Part shown: piece by piece, positions 25,972 to 34,901 of the stretch
Layout of the letters: the number at the start of each line of letters is the position of its first letter
How positions within the stretch are numbered: position 1 is the stretch's first letter
NCBI RefSeq assembly: GCF_002531755.2
Contig: NZ_CP035002.1
Span: 434,001 to 498,000, forward strand
DNA length: 64,000 nt
Direction: 5' to 3'
DNA from: Rhizobium acidisoli
GTDB taxonomy: Bacteria > Pseudomonadota > Alphaproteobacteria > Rhizobiales > Rhizobiaceae
Translations under genes and position numbers: made by a program
Notes under the pieces: model-generated
Told to the model about the DNA's origin: nothing
Databases searched by the model: none
Seen by the model: only the letters and a program-made list of their open reading frames with translations

Positions 25972-27006
25972 ATGCGGCGGCCGACCATCTCCGATCTTGC
26001 CAAGGAGGCCGATGTCTCCATTGCGACCATCAATCGGATTCTGGCCGGCACCGCCTCCGTCAAAGGCACGACCGTGCAGCGCGTCCAGGCCGCCGCGGAG
26101 CGGATCGGCTTTTACGGCGCCGGGGCAATCGAGGACCGGCTGCGGAAGTCGGCGCCGAAATACCGGCTTGGCTTTCTGCTGCAGCAATCCAGCCGCGAGC
26201 TCTACCAGCTCTTCGGCAAGAAGATCGTCGAGGCATGCCGCGCCAGGCGTGATGAGGTCATCGACCCGGTGGTCGACTTTGTGGATCTGCTGACGCCGGA
26301 GAACATTGCCGACCGACTCAAGGCGCTCGGTGCAAACTGCGACGCCGTCGCCGTGGTCGCCGCCGATCACCCGGTGATCGCCCAGGCCATCCGCGAGCTG
26401 CACGAGAAGGGCAAGCCGGTCATCGCCTATATTACCGACCAGTCCGCCCGCGAACGGGCCGCTTATGTCGGCGCCGACAATTGGAAAATGGGGCGGACGG
26501 CGGCATGGCTGATCTCGAATATGACCCACGGACCGGGGCGGATTGCCGTCTTCATCGGCAACCACCGTTACCAGTGTCAGGATGTCTCCGATGCGAGCTT
26601 CCGCTCCTATGTGCGCGAACATGCGCCGCATCTGATCATCGAGGACAGCCGCCCCACGCATGAAGAGCCGAACGAGGCCTACCGGATGGTCAAGGAACTT
26701 TTAGCGACGACGGATGACCTCACCGGCATCCTGATTGTCGGCGGCGGCATCTCCGGGGTCTTGCGGGCGCTGAGGGAAGTGCCGCAGGAGCGGCGCCGAA
26801 GCATCCGCCTCGTCTGCCGGGACATCGGCCCGGAGACCCGAAAAGGCCTGTCAGAGGGGATGATTACCGCAGCCCTCTGTCATCCGCTGGAACAGACGTC
26901 CACGGCTCTGGTCGAGACGATGATCGAAACGATCACGCAGGGCGCTTCGGGCGGTACAATCCAGCGCACCATTACCTTCGAAATCGTGACGCCCGAGAAT
27001 ATCTGA
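25972..27006 (+). CDS. LacI-family transcriptional regulator of the divergent sugar operon
   Basis: The N-terminal helix-turn-helix is typical (PTISDLAKEADVSIATINRILAG, residues 4-26), followed by a hinge helix region and a periplasmic-binding-like effector domain from about residue 60. The effector domain includes KPVIAYITDQSARERAAYVGADNW near residue 150. The ATG follows GGAGGGAATATC. It is divergent from the transport/dehydrogenase operon and probably represses it until the sugar or a metabolite binds. It ends close to a convergent stem-loop. Confidence 0.92.
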   Translation: MRRPTISDLAKEADVSIATINRILAGTASVKGTTVQRVQAAAERIGFYGAGAIEDRLRKSAPKYRLGFLLQQSSRELYQLFGKKIVEACRARRDEVIDPVVDFVDLLTPENIADRLKALGANCDAVAVVAADHPVIAQAIRELHEKGKPVIAYITDQSARERAAYVGADNWKMGRTAAWLISNMTHGPGRIAVFIGNHRYQCQDVSDASFRSYVREHAPHLIIEDSRPTHEEPNEAYRMVKELLATTDDLTGILIVGGGISGVLRALREVPQERRRSIRLVCRDIGPETRKGLSEGMITAALCHPLEQTSTALVETMIETITQGASGGTIQRTITFEIVTPENI

Positions 27007-27026
27007 GGTGCCCAGTCGCGGCGGCA

Positions 27027-27056
27027 AAGCCCGCGACGGAATAGCGGCGCGGGCTT
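27027..27056. terminator. Bidirectional stem-loop between convergent genes
   Basis: Nine-base arms AAGCCCGCG and CGCGGGCTT with a 12-base loop lie between the lacI stop (27006) and the stop of the convergent RraA-like gene (27082). There is little T-run on either side. Confidence 0.5.
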
Positions 27057-27081
27057 AGCAAGAGGTCATTCGTGTATCGTC

Positions 27082-27756
27082 TCAGATGTTGACGACAAGG
27101 CCCTTGGCTTTCAGCACCGGCGCCAGATTGCTGACCTCGATGACCGATTTTCCTGCCTTGTAGGCGGCGATATAGCCGGCTTCGGCATCTTCGCGGGCCT
27201 GCGAAAGCCTCGCGGCTTCCTGCGCTTCCTGCCTGCGCACGACCACCAGGCCGTCGGCATCGCCGACGATGATGTCGCCGGGATTGATGGTTTCGCCGCC
27301 GACGATGATCCGGTCGTTCACCGCCGCAATGGTTTCCTTCACCGTGCCCTTGATGCAGACGCTGAGGGAGAAGACGGGGAAACCGAGTTCCCGCAACTGC
27401 AGTGTGTCGCGCACGCCGGTATCGGTCACGAGACCGCCGATGCCCTTGGCAAGGCAGGCATTGGCAAGCACGTCGCCGAAGGAGCCGGCCTCTTCGTATT
27501 CGCCGGCGGAGACGACGATGATGTCGCCGGGCTTTGCATAGTTGATGGCGAGCTGCAGCATGATGTTGTCGCGCGGCGCGCATTTGACCGTGAATGCCGG
27601 ACCGCACAGTTTCATGCGGTAGTCGACGGGCTTGAGGCGGGAGGACAGCGCGCCGCGGCGGCCCTGGGCTTCGTGGATGGTCGCCGGCGAAAATTTCGAA
27701 ACGGCCTCGATGTCAGCTTTGCTGGGCCGTTCAGCGATGTCTTTTATATGAATCAT
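27082..27756 (-). CDS. RraA-fold aldolase/decarboxylase-like protein (HMG aldolase family)
   Basis: The ATG at 27756 (IHIKDIAERPSK) follows GAGG. The 224-residue protein has the RraA fold with CGPAFTVKCAPRDNIMLQLAI near residue 50, SFGDVLANACLAKGIGGLVTDTGVRD near residue 92 (the G-D-x-x-A and T-x-x-R-D motifs that bind Mg and substrate), and GDIIVGDADGLVVV near residue 165. Family members include 4-hydroxy-4-methyl-2-oxoglutarate / 4-carboxy-4-hydroxy-2-oxoadipate aldolases and oxaloacetate decarboxylases. It lies just after the amino acid ABC operon and may be its last gene. Confidence 0.85.
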   Translation of the reverse strand: MIHIKDIAERPSKADIEAVSKFSPATIHEAQGRRGALSSRLKPVDYRMKLCGPAFTVKCAPRDNIMLQLAINYAKPGDIIVVSAGEYEEAGSFGDVLANACLAKGIGGLVTDTGVRDTLQLRELGFPVFSLSVCIKGTVKETIAAVNDRIIVGGETINPGDIIVGDADGLVVVRRQEAQEAARLSQAREDAEAGYIAAYKAGKSVIEVSNLAPVLKAKGLVVNI

Positions 27757-27844
27757 GGGTGCCTCACATCGTTGGTAGACGGCGGGCAAATCCCGCCGTC
27801 TTGTCTCGGTTGAATGTCTTCGGGAGGTTCCGAGACCGGTCGGT

Positions 27845-28681
27845 CTACGGGATCGGGTCGAACTTCAGCTCGGAAAGCGGCACGACCTTATCGGTGCGGG
27901 TCATCTTGTATTCGGTGGTCGGGCCGAGCCACTTGTCCCAAATCTTGTTGATTTCACCGGACTCGTCGAGCTTGTGCAGGATTTCGTTGACCTTGGCGGT
28001 CAGCGCCGGCTGATCCTTGGCCATGCCGATGCCGATCGGCTGGTAGAGCATCGGCTCCTCAATCATCCGCATTTCCTTGCCCTTGCTCTTCGATTCGTTG
28101 ACGAACTTGGTCGTCGTCATGGTGTTGGCGACCATGCCGCGCGCCTTGCCCTGCTGGACGGCGAGATAGGCCGAGGCGGTATCCTGGAAGGTCAGCGGGT
28201 CGGATTTGTTGAGCTTGATCGACATCTCCGATGTCGAGCCCTTGGTCGAGGCGATGCGCTGGCCGGCGTAATCGGCCTTCGTCTTGCCGGCATCGTCGGC
28301 CGGCACGATCAGCATTTCCTTGGCGAGATAATAAGGGTCGCTGAACTGGATCTGTTCGGCGCGGCTCAGCGTATAGGCAAGGTTGGCAACGGTGATGTCG
28401 ACGCGGCCGAGCTTGACCTCGGGCACGCGGGCTTCGACCGAAACCGGCTTGATCTCGGCCTTGACGCCCAATTCCTTGGCGATGGCGCCGCAGAGATCGA
28501 CGTCGAAACCGGCCATCTCGCGGGTCTTCGGATCCGGCGAAGCGAAGGGAGGAACGTCGGCAAACGTCGCGCAGCGCAGGGTCTTGGCCGACATGATGGT
28601 GTCGAGCTGATCGGCTTTCGCGGGCAAGGCGGCTGCCAGGCCGGCAAATGCGACGGTGAGGCTTAAGTATTTCCAGTTCAT
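27845..28681 (-). CDS. Polar amino acid ABC transporter substrate-binding protein
   Basis: The ATG at 28681 gives a clear signal peptide (WKYLSLTVAFAGLAAALPAKA); a longer frame to 28837 is not needed. The mature domain is SBP_bac_3: LRCATFADVPPFASPD, GFDVDLCGAIAKELGVKAE near residue 75, GRVDITVANLAYTLSRAEQIQFSDPYY near residue 110 and KGSTSEMSIK near residue 160. The partner ATPase and two permeases lie directly upstream, so this gene is fourth in the transport unit. Ligand type (amino acid or opine-like) cannot be fixed. Confidence 0.9.
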   Translation of the reverse strand: MNWKYLSLTVAFAGLAAALPAKADQLDTIMSAKTLRCATFADVPPFASPDPKTREMAGFDVDLCGAIAKELGVKAEIKPVSVEARVPEVKLGRVDITVANLAYTLSRAEQIQFSDPYYLAKEMLIVPADDAGKTKADYAGQRIASTKGSTSEMSIKLNKSDPLTFQDTASAYLAVQQGKARGMVANTMTTTKFVNESKSKGKEMRMIEEPMLYQPIGIGMAKDQPALTAKVNEILHKLDESGEINKIWDKWLGPTTEYKMTRTDKVVPLSELKFDPIP

Positions 28682-28712
28682 TGCTGTTCTCCTTTGTTTT
28701 TGGTGGTTGGTA

Positions 28713-29477
28713 TCAATGCCTGAGATCAGCGAGGAAACGCTGAGCCCGGGGATGGGTCGGATTTTTGAAGAAGTTCTCGGGAGTTGCCGTTTCGATGATC
28801 TGGCCGGCATCGATGAACCAGATCCGGTCGGCGACATCGCGCGCGAAACCCATTTCGTGGGTGACGCAGAGCATGGTCATGCCTTCGGATGCCAGGCTCT
28901 TCATGACCGCGAGCACTTCGCCGACCATTTCGGGATCGAGCGCGCTCGTCGGTTCGTCGAACAGCATCACCGGCGGTTCCATGGCAAGCGCACGGGCGAT
29001 CGCCACCCGCTGCTGCTGACCGCCAGACAGCTGCCCGGGATAGGCGCGGGCCTTGTCGGCGAGGCCGACCCGATCGAGTAGCTTGAGGGCCTTTTCATGC
29101 GCGATACCGGGCGCCACGCCCTTCACCCGGATCGGCGACATCGATACGTTCTCGGCGACCGAAAGATGCGGAAACAGGTTGAAGTTCTGAAAGACGAAGC
29201 CGATCCGGCTGCGCATCGCATTGAGCGCCTTTGCCCGCATCGAGGCATGAATATCTTGTCCGTCCAGCGTGATCGATCCGCTGTTGATCTCCTCAAGACG
29301 ATTGATCGTGCGGATCAGCGTCGATTTTCCCGAACCGGACGGTCCGCAGATGACCACGACCTCGCCGCGCGCCACCTCAGCGTCGATATCCTTCAGAACC
29401 GGATAGTCGCCATAGCTCTTGCAGACCCGTGAAAGCCGGATCGTCTGCGATTCCTGCGTTGAAACGGACATGGTCAT
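28713..29477 (-). CDS. Polar amino acid ABC transporter ATP-binding protein (GlnQ/HisP-like)
   Basis: The ATG at 29477 overlaps the permease stop (ATGA); the open frame further upstream is a shadow. The 254-residue ATPase has [18 protein letters not shown] near residue 45, the PAAT-specific [15 protein letters not shown]-loop segment near residue 100, [21 protein letters not shown] near residue 148 and [19 protein letters not shown] near residue 172. It should couple ATP hydrolysis to import by the neighbouring permeases. Confidence 0.93.
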   Translation of the reverse strand: MTMSVSTQESQTIRLSRVCKSYGDYPVLKDIDAEVARGEVVVICGPSGSGKSTLIRTINRLEEINSGSITLDGQDIHASMRAKALNAMRSRIGFVFQNFNLFPHLSVAENVSMSPIRVKGVAPGIAHEKALKLLDRVGLADKARAYPGQLSGGQQQRVAIARALAMEPPVMLFDEPTSALDPEMVGEVLAVMKSLASEGMTMLCVTHEMGFARDVADRIWFIDAGQIIETATPENFFKNPTHPRAQRFLADLRH

Positions 29478-30229
29478 AGCTGCTCCGATACGATTTTCGA
29501 CGGCGTGACCAGGGCGGCGGGGACGTTGAGAAGTCCCGCACGCCGCCGCGTGATGCGACGCTCCAGGCGATTGGCGAAGTAGGTCAGCGTCCAGCAGATG
29601 GCGAAGTAGACGATCGCCAGGATGAGGAAGACCTGGAAGGGCTGCGTCAGCAGCTGGTTGTTGACCTGGCTTGCGGCAAAGGTCAGGTCCGGCACGTTGA
29701 TCACGTAACCGAGCGTCGTATCCTTGATCGTCGAGACGAAGGTGGAGAGGATGCTCGGGATCATGTTGTAGAGCGCCTGCGGCAGGATGATGTAGCGCAT
29801 TGCGCCGATATAGCCGTGGCCAAGCGCCCGCGCCGCATCCATCTGGCCGGGACCGAGCGCGACGATGCCGGCACGGACGACTTCGCTCAAAAACGCGCTC
29901 TGATAGACCACGAGCGTCGTCAGCATGGTGACGAAGCTCGGCACGTCGGCGCCGGTCAGCAGCGGAACCAGGAAATAGCTCCACAGGATGAGCATCAAGA
30001 GCGGCACGCCCCTGGTGAAATAGACAAGAGCGGTGACCGGCCAGCGCAGCAGCGGCGATTTGGATAGCCGCGCCAATGCAAACAGGATGCTGGCCGGAAA
30101 GGCGAGAGCGATGCTGAGCGCCGACAGGATCAGCGTATTGGCGAGCCCGCCGAGCGGTCCGTTCGGATATTGGCCGATCAGGAGCAGCAGCCAGTAGTCG
30201 CGGACGATGGCGATCATGTCCTGGATCAT
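29474..30229 (-). CDS. Polar amino acid ABC transporter permease (second)
   Basis: This 251-residue protein has the HisM/GlnP-type BPD_transp_1 fold: [22 protein letters not shown] near residue 27, [16 protein letters not shown] near residue 78 and the EAA loop [25 protein letters not shown] near residue 115. It overlaps its neighbours by 4 bases on both sides, which indicates coupled translation. It is a partner of the next permease upstream. Confidence 0.92.
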   Translation of the reverse strand: MIQDMIAIVRDYWLLLLIGQYPNGPLGGLANTLILSALSIALAFPASILFALARLSKSPLLRWPVTALVYFTRGVPLLMLILWSYFLVPLLTGADVPSFVTMLTTLVVYQSAFLSEVVRAGIVALGPGQMDAARALGHGYIGAMRYIILPQALYNMIPSILSTFVSTIKDTTLGYVINVPDLTFAASQVNNQLLTQPFQVFLILAIVYFAICWTLTYFANRLERRITRRRAGLLNVPAALVTPSKIVSEQL

Positions 30230-30933
30230 GCGCGCGCACTCCTGGCAGGATCGGCGCGCATCGACAGATAGGCGCCGATGCTCATGATCACGAGCGAGAA
30301 GAAGAGGTAGAGAACCGTGCCGATCAGGTAGATCTCGAAGGTGCGGAAGCTGAGGTTTTCAATTTCCTTGACCGCATGGGTCAGTTCCGACGCGCCGATG
30401 ACGACGGCGAGGCTGCTGTTCTTGAATAGGGAGACACTGTGATTGATGAGCGGCGGCAGCGCGTTGCGCACGCCCTGCGGCATGATGACGAAACGCATCG
30501 CCGAGACGTAACCGTGGCCGAGAGCGCGGGCTGCCTCCATCTGGCCGGGACCGACCGAGCGCACGCCCGAACGAAGGTCTTCGCTGAAATAGGCTGCCTG
30601 GCAGAGCCCGAGCCCAATCACCGCGAAGATCGCCTCGGCATTGTGGCTTGCGAGCCAAGTCGCCACCCCATTCGGCATCAGGGTGAAAATCCCGAAATAC
30701 CACAGCATCAGCTGAACCAGGGTGGGGACGTTACGGTGGTAAGATACGTAAGCGGCGACCAACGGATCGCCGAAGCGGAAGGGCGACAGGCGAATAGCCA
30801 GCAGCATAATTGCGAGCGCCATCGCCAGCGACCAGGACCCGGCATAGATGATGAAGGTCATCTCGATGCCATGCAGCAGCATGGTCGCATATTCGGGATT
30901 CCCCAGGATTGCCGAAAGGTCGAAGCCGCTCAC
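30226..30933 (-). CDS. Polar amino acid ABC transporter permease (first)
   Basis: The GTG start at 30933 overlaps the stop of the SDR gene (GTGA). The 235-residue protein shows [22 protein letters not shown] near residue 18, [19 protein letters not shown] near residue 62 and the EAA loop [25 protein letters not shown] near residue 118. It forms the inner-membrane channel with the second permease. Confidence 0.92.
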   Translation of the reverse strand: MSGFDLSAILGNPEYATMLLHGIEMTFIIYAGSWSLAMALAIMLLAIRLSPFRFGDPLVAAYVSYHRNVPTLVQLMLWYFGIFTLMPNGVATWLASHNAEAIFAVIGLGLCQAAYFSEDLRSGVRSVGPGQMEAARALGHGYVSAMRFVIMPQGVRNALPPLINHSVSLFKNSSLAVVIGASELTHAVKEIENLSFRTFEIYLIGTVLYLFFSLVIMSIGAYLSMRADPARSARA

Positions 30934-31703
30934 GAGCCTGGCTCCCCGGATGGATCCGTCTTCGGTTGCGGCCTTGCGGTCTGCAGGCCGCCCATGACCT
31001 GCAGCGTCGGCGTGATCTCCATGTGTCCGATGTTGACGGCGACGGGAGCCGATATGGCGAAGGCGATCGCGTCGGCGATATCGGCCGCTTCAGGCAATTC
31101 GAAACCGTCGATGAACTTTTCCCGGATGCTCGGATCATCGCCGTGGACGTGATTGAAAATATCGGTGGCGACGCGGCCGGGGCAGATTTCGGTGACCCGC
31201 ACCCGTTTGCCGAACGCGTCGATGCGCAGCTGGTTGGACAGCATGCTCACGCCGGCCTTGGTGGCGTGATAGGAGGAGTTGCCTCCGAAATTATAGGCGC
31301 CGGCGATCGACGAGATATTGATGACATGGCCGCGGTCGCGCGCCACCATGCCCGGCACGATGAGGCGGCAGATGTGCAGAACCGCGCGGAGATTGACGTC
31401 GACGAGGAGGTCGATATCGCTCTCGTCGGCTTCGAGGAACTTCTTCGGCCGGTCGACGCCGGCATTGTTGACGAGAATGTCGAACTCCACCCGGCCGGCG
31501 AGCTCGGCGATCGCCGGACGGTCGGTCACATCGATGGCATGGGCAATACAGCCCGTACGCTCGGCCAGCCGCTGCAGCGCTGCAGCGCTGCGGGCAACGG
31601 CATGGACCTCGATATTCTCCCGGCGAAGCCGCTCAACCACGGCTGCGCCGATCCCGGAGGATGCGCCGGTCACCAATGCGGTCTTGTAGTCGGAGAATGG
31701 CAT
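30930..31703 (-). CDS. SDR-family NAD(P)-dependent oxidoreductase
   Basis: A classical short-chain dehydrogenase of 257 residues: TGASSGIG cofactor motif at 12-19, NNAGV near residue 80, catalytic serine in NISSIAG, and SSYHATKAG with Y145 and K149. It resembles YdfG-type 3-hydroxy acid / L-allo-threonine dehydrogenases, which fits an amino acid operon. It is the first gene of the transport unit, overlapping the first permease, and is divergent from the NAC-like LysR gene. Confidence 0.9.
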   Translation of the reverse strand: MPFSDYKTALVTGASSGIGAAVVERLRRENIEVHAVARSAAALQRLAERTGCIAHAIDVTDRPAIAELAGRVEFDILVNNAGVDRPKKFLEADESDIDLLVDVNLRAVLHICRLIVPGMVARDRGHVINISSIAGAYNFGGNSSYHATKAGVSMLSNQLRIDAFGKRVRVTEICPGRVATDIFNHVHGDDPSIREKFIDGFELPEAADIADAIAFAISAPVAVNIGHMEITPTLQVMGGLQTARPQPKTDPSGEPGS

Positions 31704-31778
31704 TGTCGTTCCCTTGTGGTTGATTGAGACAGTAGCGAAGCTTTAACCCCTTGCCTAAGACCGATTATCTCTGGAGCA

Positions 31779-31793
31779 ATAAGCAACGGTTAT
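31779..31793. promoter_or_regulatory. ATA-N9-TAT site, candidate NAC-like regulator binding site
   Basis: The 15-base sequence ATAAGCAACGGTTAT fits the ATA-N9-TAT consensus of the enterobacterial NAC regulator and the looser T-N11-A LysR box. It lies between the divergent SDR (31703) and LysR (31936) starts. Binding is inferred. Confidence 0.45.
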
Positions 31794-31935
31794 GGAGCCG
31801 GCGCGGTCTGCCGAAGAAGAGAAAGCGGCGATGCTGGCATTCTCTCGCAGCCTCGTCTCAGGCCGCCTCGCGTTGCAAAAGCAATGCGCCTCTGCAAACA
31901 TGCCATCCGCAGATCAGAATGGTACCCCGATCCCC

Positions 31936-32841
31936 ATGGACATCAGACGCCTCAAATCTTTCATCGTGATCGTCGACAGCGGCAGCATCACGCGAGCGGC
32001 GGATCTTTTGCATATCGCCCAGCCGGCCCTCAGCCAGCAGCTTGCAGCGCTGGAGGAGCATTTCGGCCATAAGCTGCTGATCCGCAGCCAGCAGGGCGTC
32101 AGCATGACCGATGCCGGACACGCGGTATATCGCCATGCGCAGATTATCCTCCGGCAGATGGAGCAGGCGCAAGCCGATGCATCGGCAGCCGGCAATTCGC
32201 TTGCCGGGCGTGTCTCGGTCGGCCTGGTGCCGTTCAGCAGCGCGGCGACGCTCTCCGTCGATCTGCTGGCGGAAACCCGGAAGCGGCATCCCGGCATCCT
32301 GTTGCACCTGACTGAAAGCGTCGGCCAGACCTACAGCCAGATGATCATGAACGGCCGGCTGGAGATGGCGCTTCTGCATGGAACCGGGCCGATCAAGGGC
32401 GTGCGCTTCGAACCGATCCTCAGCGAAGAGTTTTTCCTGGTCGCCCACCGCGACTTTGCCATCGAAGCCAGTGCGAAACCCGTTGCGGTCAACACTCTCG
32501 ACGGCATACCGCTGCTCCTGCCGCCCGCCTATAATTTCGTCCGCCGTGCGGTCGACACCGCCTTCACCCGCACGCGCACCAATTTGAAGGTCGTGGCGGA
32601 GGTCGAGATTGTGCGCACGCTCGCCCGCGCGGTCGGCAGCGGTCTCGGCGCGACGATCATGCCGAAGGCGATTGCCGATCGCATCGTCTCGGAATCGAGC
32701 GAGCCGCTGATCTGCCGGCTCGTCTCGCCGCGGATCGAAGAAACCCTGTCGCTTTGCGTTTCCGACCAGAACCCCCTGTCGGAACCGGCCCTCGCCGTCC
32801 GCGACATCCTTCTCGAATTGACGGCGCGGCTCAAGGATTAA
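31936..32841 (+). CDS. LysR-family transcriptional regulator, NAC-like
   Basis: The ATG at 31936 (DIRRLKSFIVIVDSGSITRA) is the natural LysR start; the frame upstream is open but has no LysR-like sequence. The 301-residue protein resembles the nitrogen assimilation control protein NAC: LLHIAQPALSQQLAALEEHFG, LLIRSQQGVSMTDAG and HAQIILRQMEQAQ match NAC closely by memory. The effector domain follows from about residue 90. It is divergent from the SDR/amino acid ABC operon and likely controls it, perhaps in response to nitrogen state. Confidence 0.88.
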   Translation: MDIRRLKSFIVIVDSGSITRAADLLHIAQPALSQQLAALEEHFGHKLLIRSQQGVSMTDAGHAVYRHAQIILRQMEQAQADASAAGNSLAGRVSVGLVPFSSAATLSVDLLAETRKRHPGILLHLTESVGQTYSQMIMNGRLEMALLHGTGPIKGVRFEPILSEEFFLVAHRDFAIEASAKPVAVNTLDGIPLLLPPAYNFVRRAVDTAFTRTRTNLKVVAEVEIVRTLARAVGSGLGATIMPKAIADRIVSESSEPLICRLVSPRIEETLSLCVSDQNPLSEPALAVRDILLELTARLKD

Positions 32842-32847
32842 AAGCGG

Positions 32848-34056
32848 TCAGCGCATCTCCGTGCAGAACTGGGCGATCCGCGCGCAGCCCTCGCCGAGTT
32901 TTTCCATGCTTGTCGCATAGGAAATGCGGAAGAAGGGGCTCATTCCGTAAGCCGCGCCTTGCACAGTCGCGACATGATGCTCCTCAACCAGGCCCATGAC
33001 AAAATCGACGTCGGTCTCGATCTTTCGCCCGCCCTTGCTGGTCTTGCCGATCAGCCCCGATATGTTGGGATAGATATAAAAGGCGCCTTCGGGCCGATGG
33101 CAGCGCAGCCCTTCCACCTCGGATAATTTGTCGAGGACGAAGTCGCGTCGCGTCTTGTAGATCGCCGCCCGCTCCTTCAGCAGGTCTTGGGGCCCGTCCA
33201 GCGCCGCGGTCGCTGCCGCCTGTGTCAGCGTCGCAATGCCGCCGCCATTCTGGCCGTTGACGTTGCTGATAGCCGAGATCAACTCTTTCGGGCCGGCGCA
33301 GAAGCCGAGCCGCCAGCCGGTCATGGCGTAAGCCTTGGAGACGCCGTTCATCGTCAGGACGCGGTCGTATAGTCTCGGCTCGGCTTCCGCAATCGTGCAG
33401 AACTGGAAGTCGTCATAGACCAGATGTTCGTAGATATCGTCGGTCATGATCCAGACGTTGGGATGGCGCAGCATGACCTCGGCGATAGCCGCCATCTCCG
33501 CCCGCGAGCAGGCAGCGCCGGTGGGATTGTTCGGGAAATTCAGGAAGAGCCATTTGGTCCGCGGCGTGATCGCCGCTTCCAGATCCTCCGGGCGCAGCTT
33601 GAAGCCGGTCTGCTCGTGGCAAGGGACGGCGACCGGCACGCCGCCGGCGAATTTGACGATGTCGGCATAGCTGACCCAGGAGGGCGTCGGGATGACGACC
33701 TCGTCGCCCGGATTGCAGGTCGCCAGCATGGCATTGAAGATCACCTGCTTGCCGCCGCCGGAGACGACGATCTGGCTGGCATCGTAGTCGAGATTGTTGT
33801 CGCGCTTGAACTTTTTGATGATGGCGGATTTGAGCGCCGGCGTGCCGTCCATCGGCGGATATTTCGTATCGCCTGCAAGTGCAGCCGCATGGGCCGCCTC
33901 GATCGCATGCGCCGGGGTGGGGAAATCCGGCTCGCCGGAGGAGAGGCTGACGACTTTGATCCCCTTGGCGGCCAATTCCCGGGCGCGCTGGGTCATGGCG
34001 GCGGATGCTGAAATGGAGACGTTTTTCAGGCGGTCGGCGATAAGGGACATCGACAT
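32848..34056 (-). CDS. Class I pyridoxal-phosphate aminotransferase (AspC-like)
   Basis: This 402-residue fold-type I enzyme has SLSSGEPDFPTPAHAIEAA near residue 38, SGGGKQVIFNAMLATCNPGDEVV near residue 100, FPNNPTGAACSR near residue 175 and the Schiff-base lysine in TMNGVSKAYAMTGWRLGF near residue 240. An in-frame ATG two codons later is possible. Family activity is aspartate or a related amino acid with 2-oxoglutarate. It lies 56 bases after the PxpA-like gene and is probably the last member of that operon. Confidence 0.9.
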   Translation of the reverse strand: MSMSLIADRLKNVSISASAAMTQRARELAAKGIKVVSLSSGEPDFPTPAHAIEAAHAAALAGDTKYPPMDGTPALKSAIIKKFKRDNNLDYDASQIVVSGGGKQVIFNAMLATCNPGDEVVIPTPSWVSYADIVKFAGGVPVAVPCHEQTGFKLRPEDLEAAITPRTKWLFLNFPNNPTGAACSRAEMAAIAEVMLRHPNVWIMTDDIYEHLVYDDFQFCTIAEAEPRLYDRVLTMNGVSKAYAMTGWRLGFCAGPKELISAISNVNGQNGGGIATLTQAAATAALDGPQDLLKERAAIYKTRRDFVLDKLSEVEGLRCHRPEGAFYIYPNISGLIGKTSKGGRKIETDVDFVMGLVEEHHVATVQGAAYGMSPFFRISYATSMEKLGEGCARIAQFCTEMR

Positions 34057-34112
34057 GATCCTTCGATGAGGGATTGAAAACGAGAGACCGCCCGCAGGCG
34101 ATCGGGATTGCG

Positions 34113-34880
34113 TTAGTCGCCGAGTTCGGCGGCAGGTGCGAGGGTGGCGCCCGTGGCTTCGATCTCGCCGCGCACGATGCCGGCAAGCTCGAGGGCGCCC
34201 GGTGTGTCGCTGTGGACGAGAATGGAGCGTGCTGGCATGGCGATCACCGCACCGTCGATCGACTCGACGCTGCCGTCGACGAGGAATTTCCGCACACGGG
34301 CGCGTACGGCGGCTTCGTCCTTGATGACGGCTCCGGGCAGCCTACGCGTGACAAGCTTGCCGCCGGCGTCATAGGCCCGATCCGCGAGGAAAAGCGCTAG
34401 CGTTTTCAGGCGCGCGCGTTTCGCCGCCTGCTCGATCTCGCTGCCTGACGTGACGAAAACGACGAGATTGGCGTCGACGGTGGCGATCGCATTCATCATC
34501 AGGTCGGCAAGCACCGGATCGCGGTTGACCATGTTACCCATGGCCGCATGGAAGCTGATATGGGAGACGGTCACCTGCTCGGCTCCGGCGATCGCCATCA
34601 GCGCACCGAGTTGGTAGAGCATCTGCTGGCGAAGCTCGTCCGCCTGGAAGGGTATTTCGCGCCGGCCGAAACCCAGCCGGTCAGGCAGGCCGGGATGGGC
34701 GCCGATGCCGACGCCATTCTGCTTTGCCAGCCGCACCATGCGCCCCATCGTATCGGGGTCGCCGCCGTGGAAACCGCAGGCGATATTGGCCGAGGAGACG
34801 ATCTTCATCATCGCTTCGTCATCGCACAGCCGATAGGGACCAAATCCTTCGCCCATGTCGGAATTCAGATCGATCTTCAT
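34113..34880 (-). CDS. LamB/YcsF family protein, PxpA-like (divergent)
   Basis: This 255-residue protein has the family start KIDLNSDMGEGFGPYRL, then IVSSANIACGFHGGDPDTM and VGIGAHPGLPDRLGFGRRE near residue 58. In PxpA (5-oxoprolinase subunit A) the next motif is KPHGALYN; here it reads SFHAAMGN, so the lysine and several neighbours differ. The rest (GGKLVTRRLPGAVIKDE) fits. PxpA with PxpB and PxpC hydrolyses 5-oxoproline with ATP in B. subtilis. The altered motif and the biotin carboxylase genes in the same operon suggest a different substrate. Confidence 0.85.
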   Translation of the reverse strand: MKIDLNSDMGEGFGPYRLCDDEAMMKIVSSANIACGFHGGDPDTMGRMVRLAKQNGVGIGAHPGLPDRLGFGRREIPFQADELRQQMLYQLGALMAIAGAEQVTVSHISFHAAMGNMVNRDPVLADLMMNAIATVDANLVVFVTSGSEIEQAAKRARLKTLALFLADRAYDAGGKLVTRRLPGAVIKDEAAVRARVRKFLVDGSVESIDGAVIAMPARSILVHSDTPGALELAGIVRGEIEATGATLAPAAELGD

Positions 34881-34901
34881 CCGTTCCTCCTTTCGTCTCC
34901 C

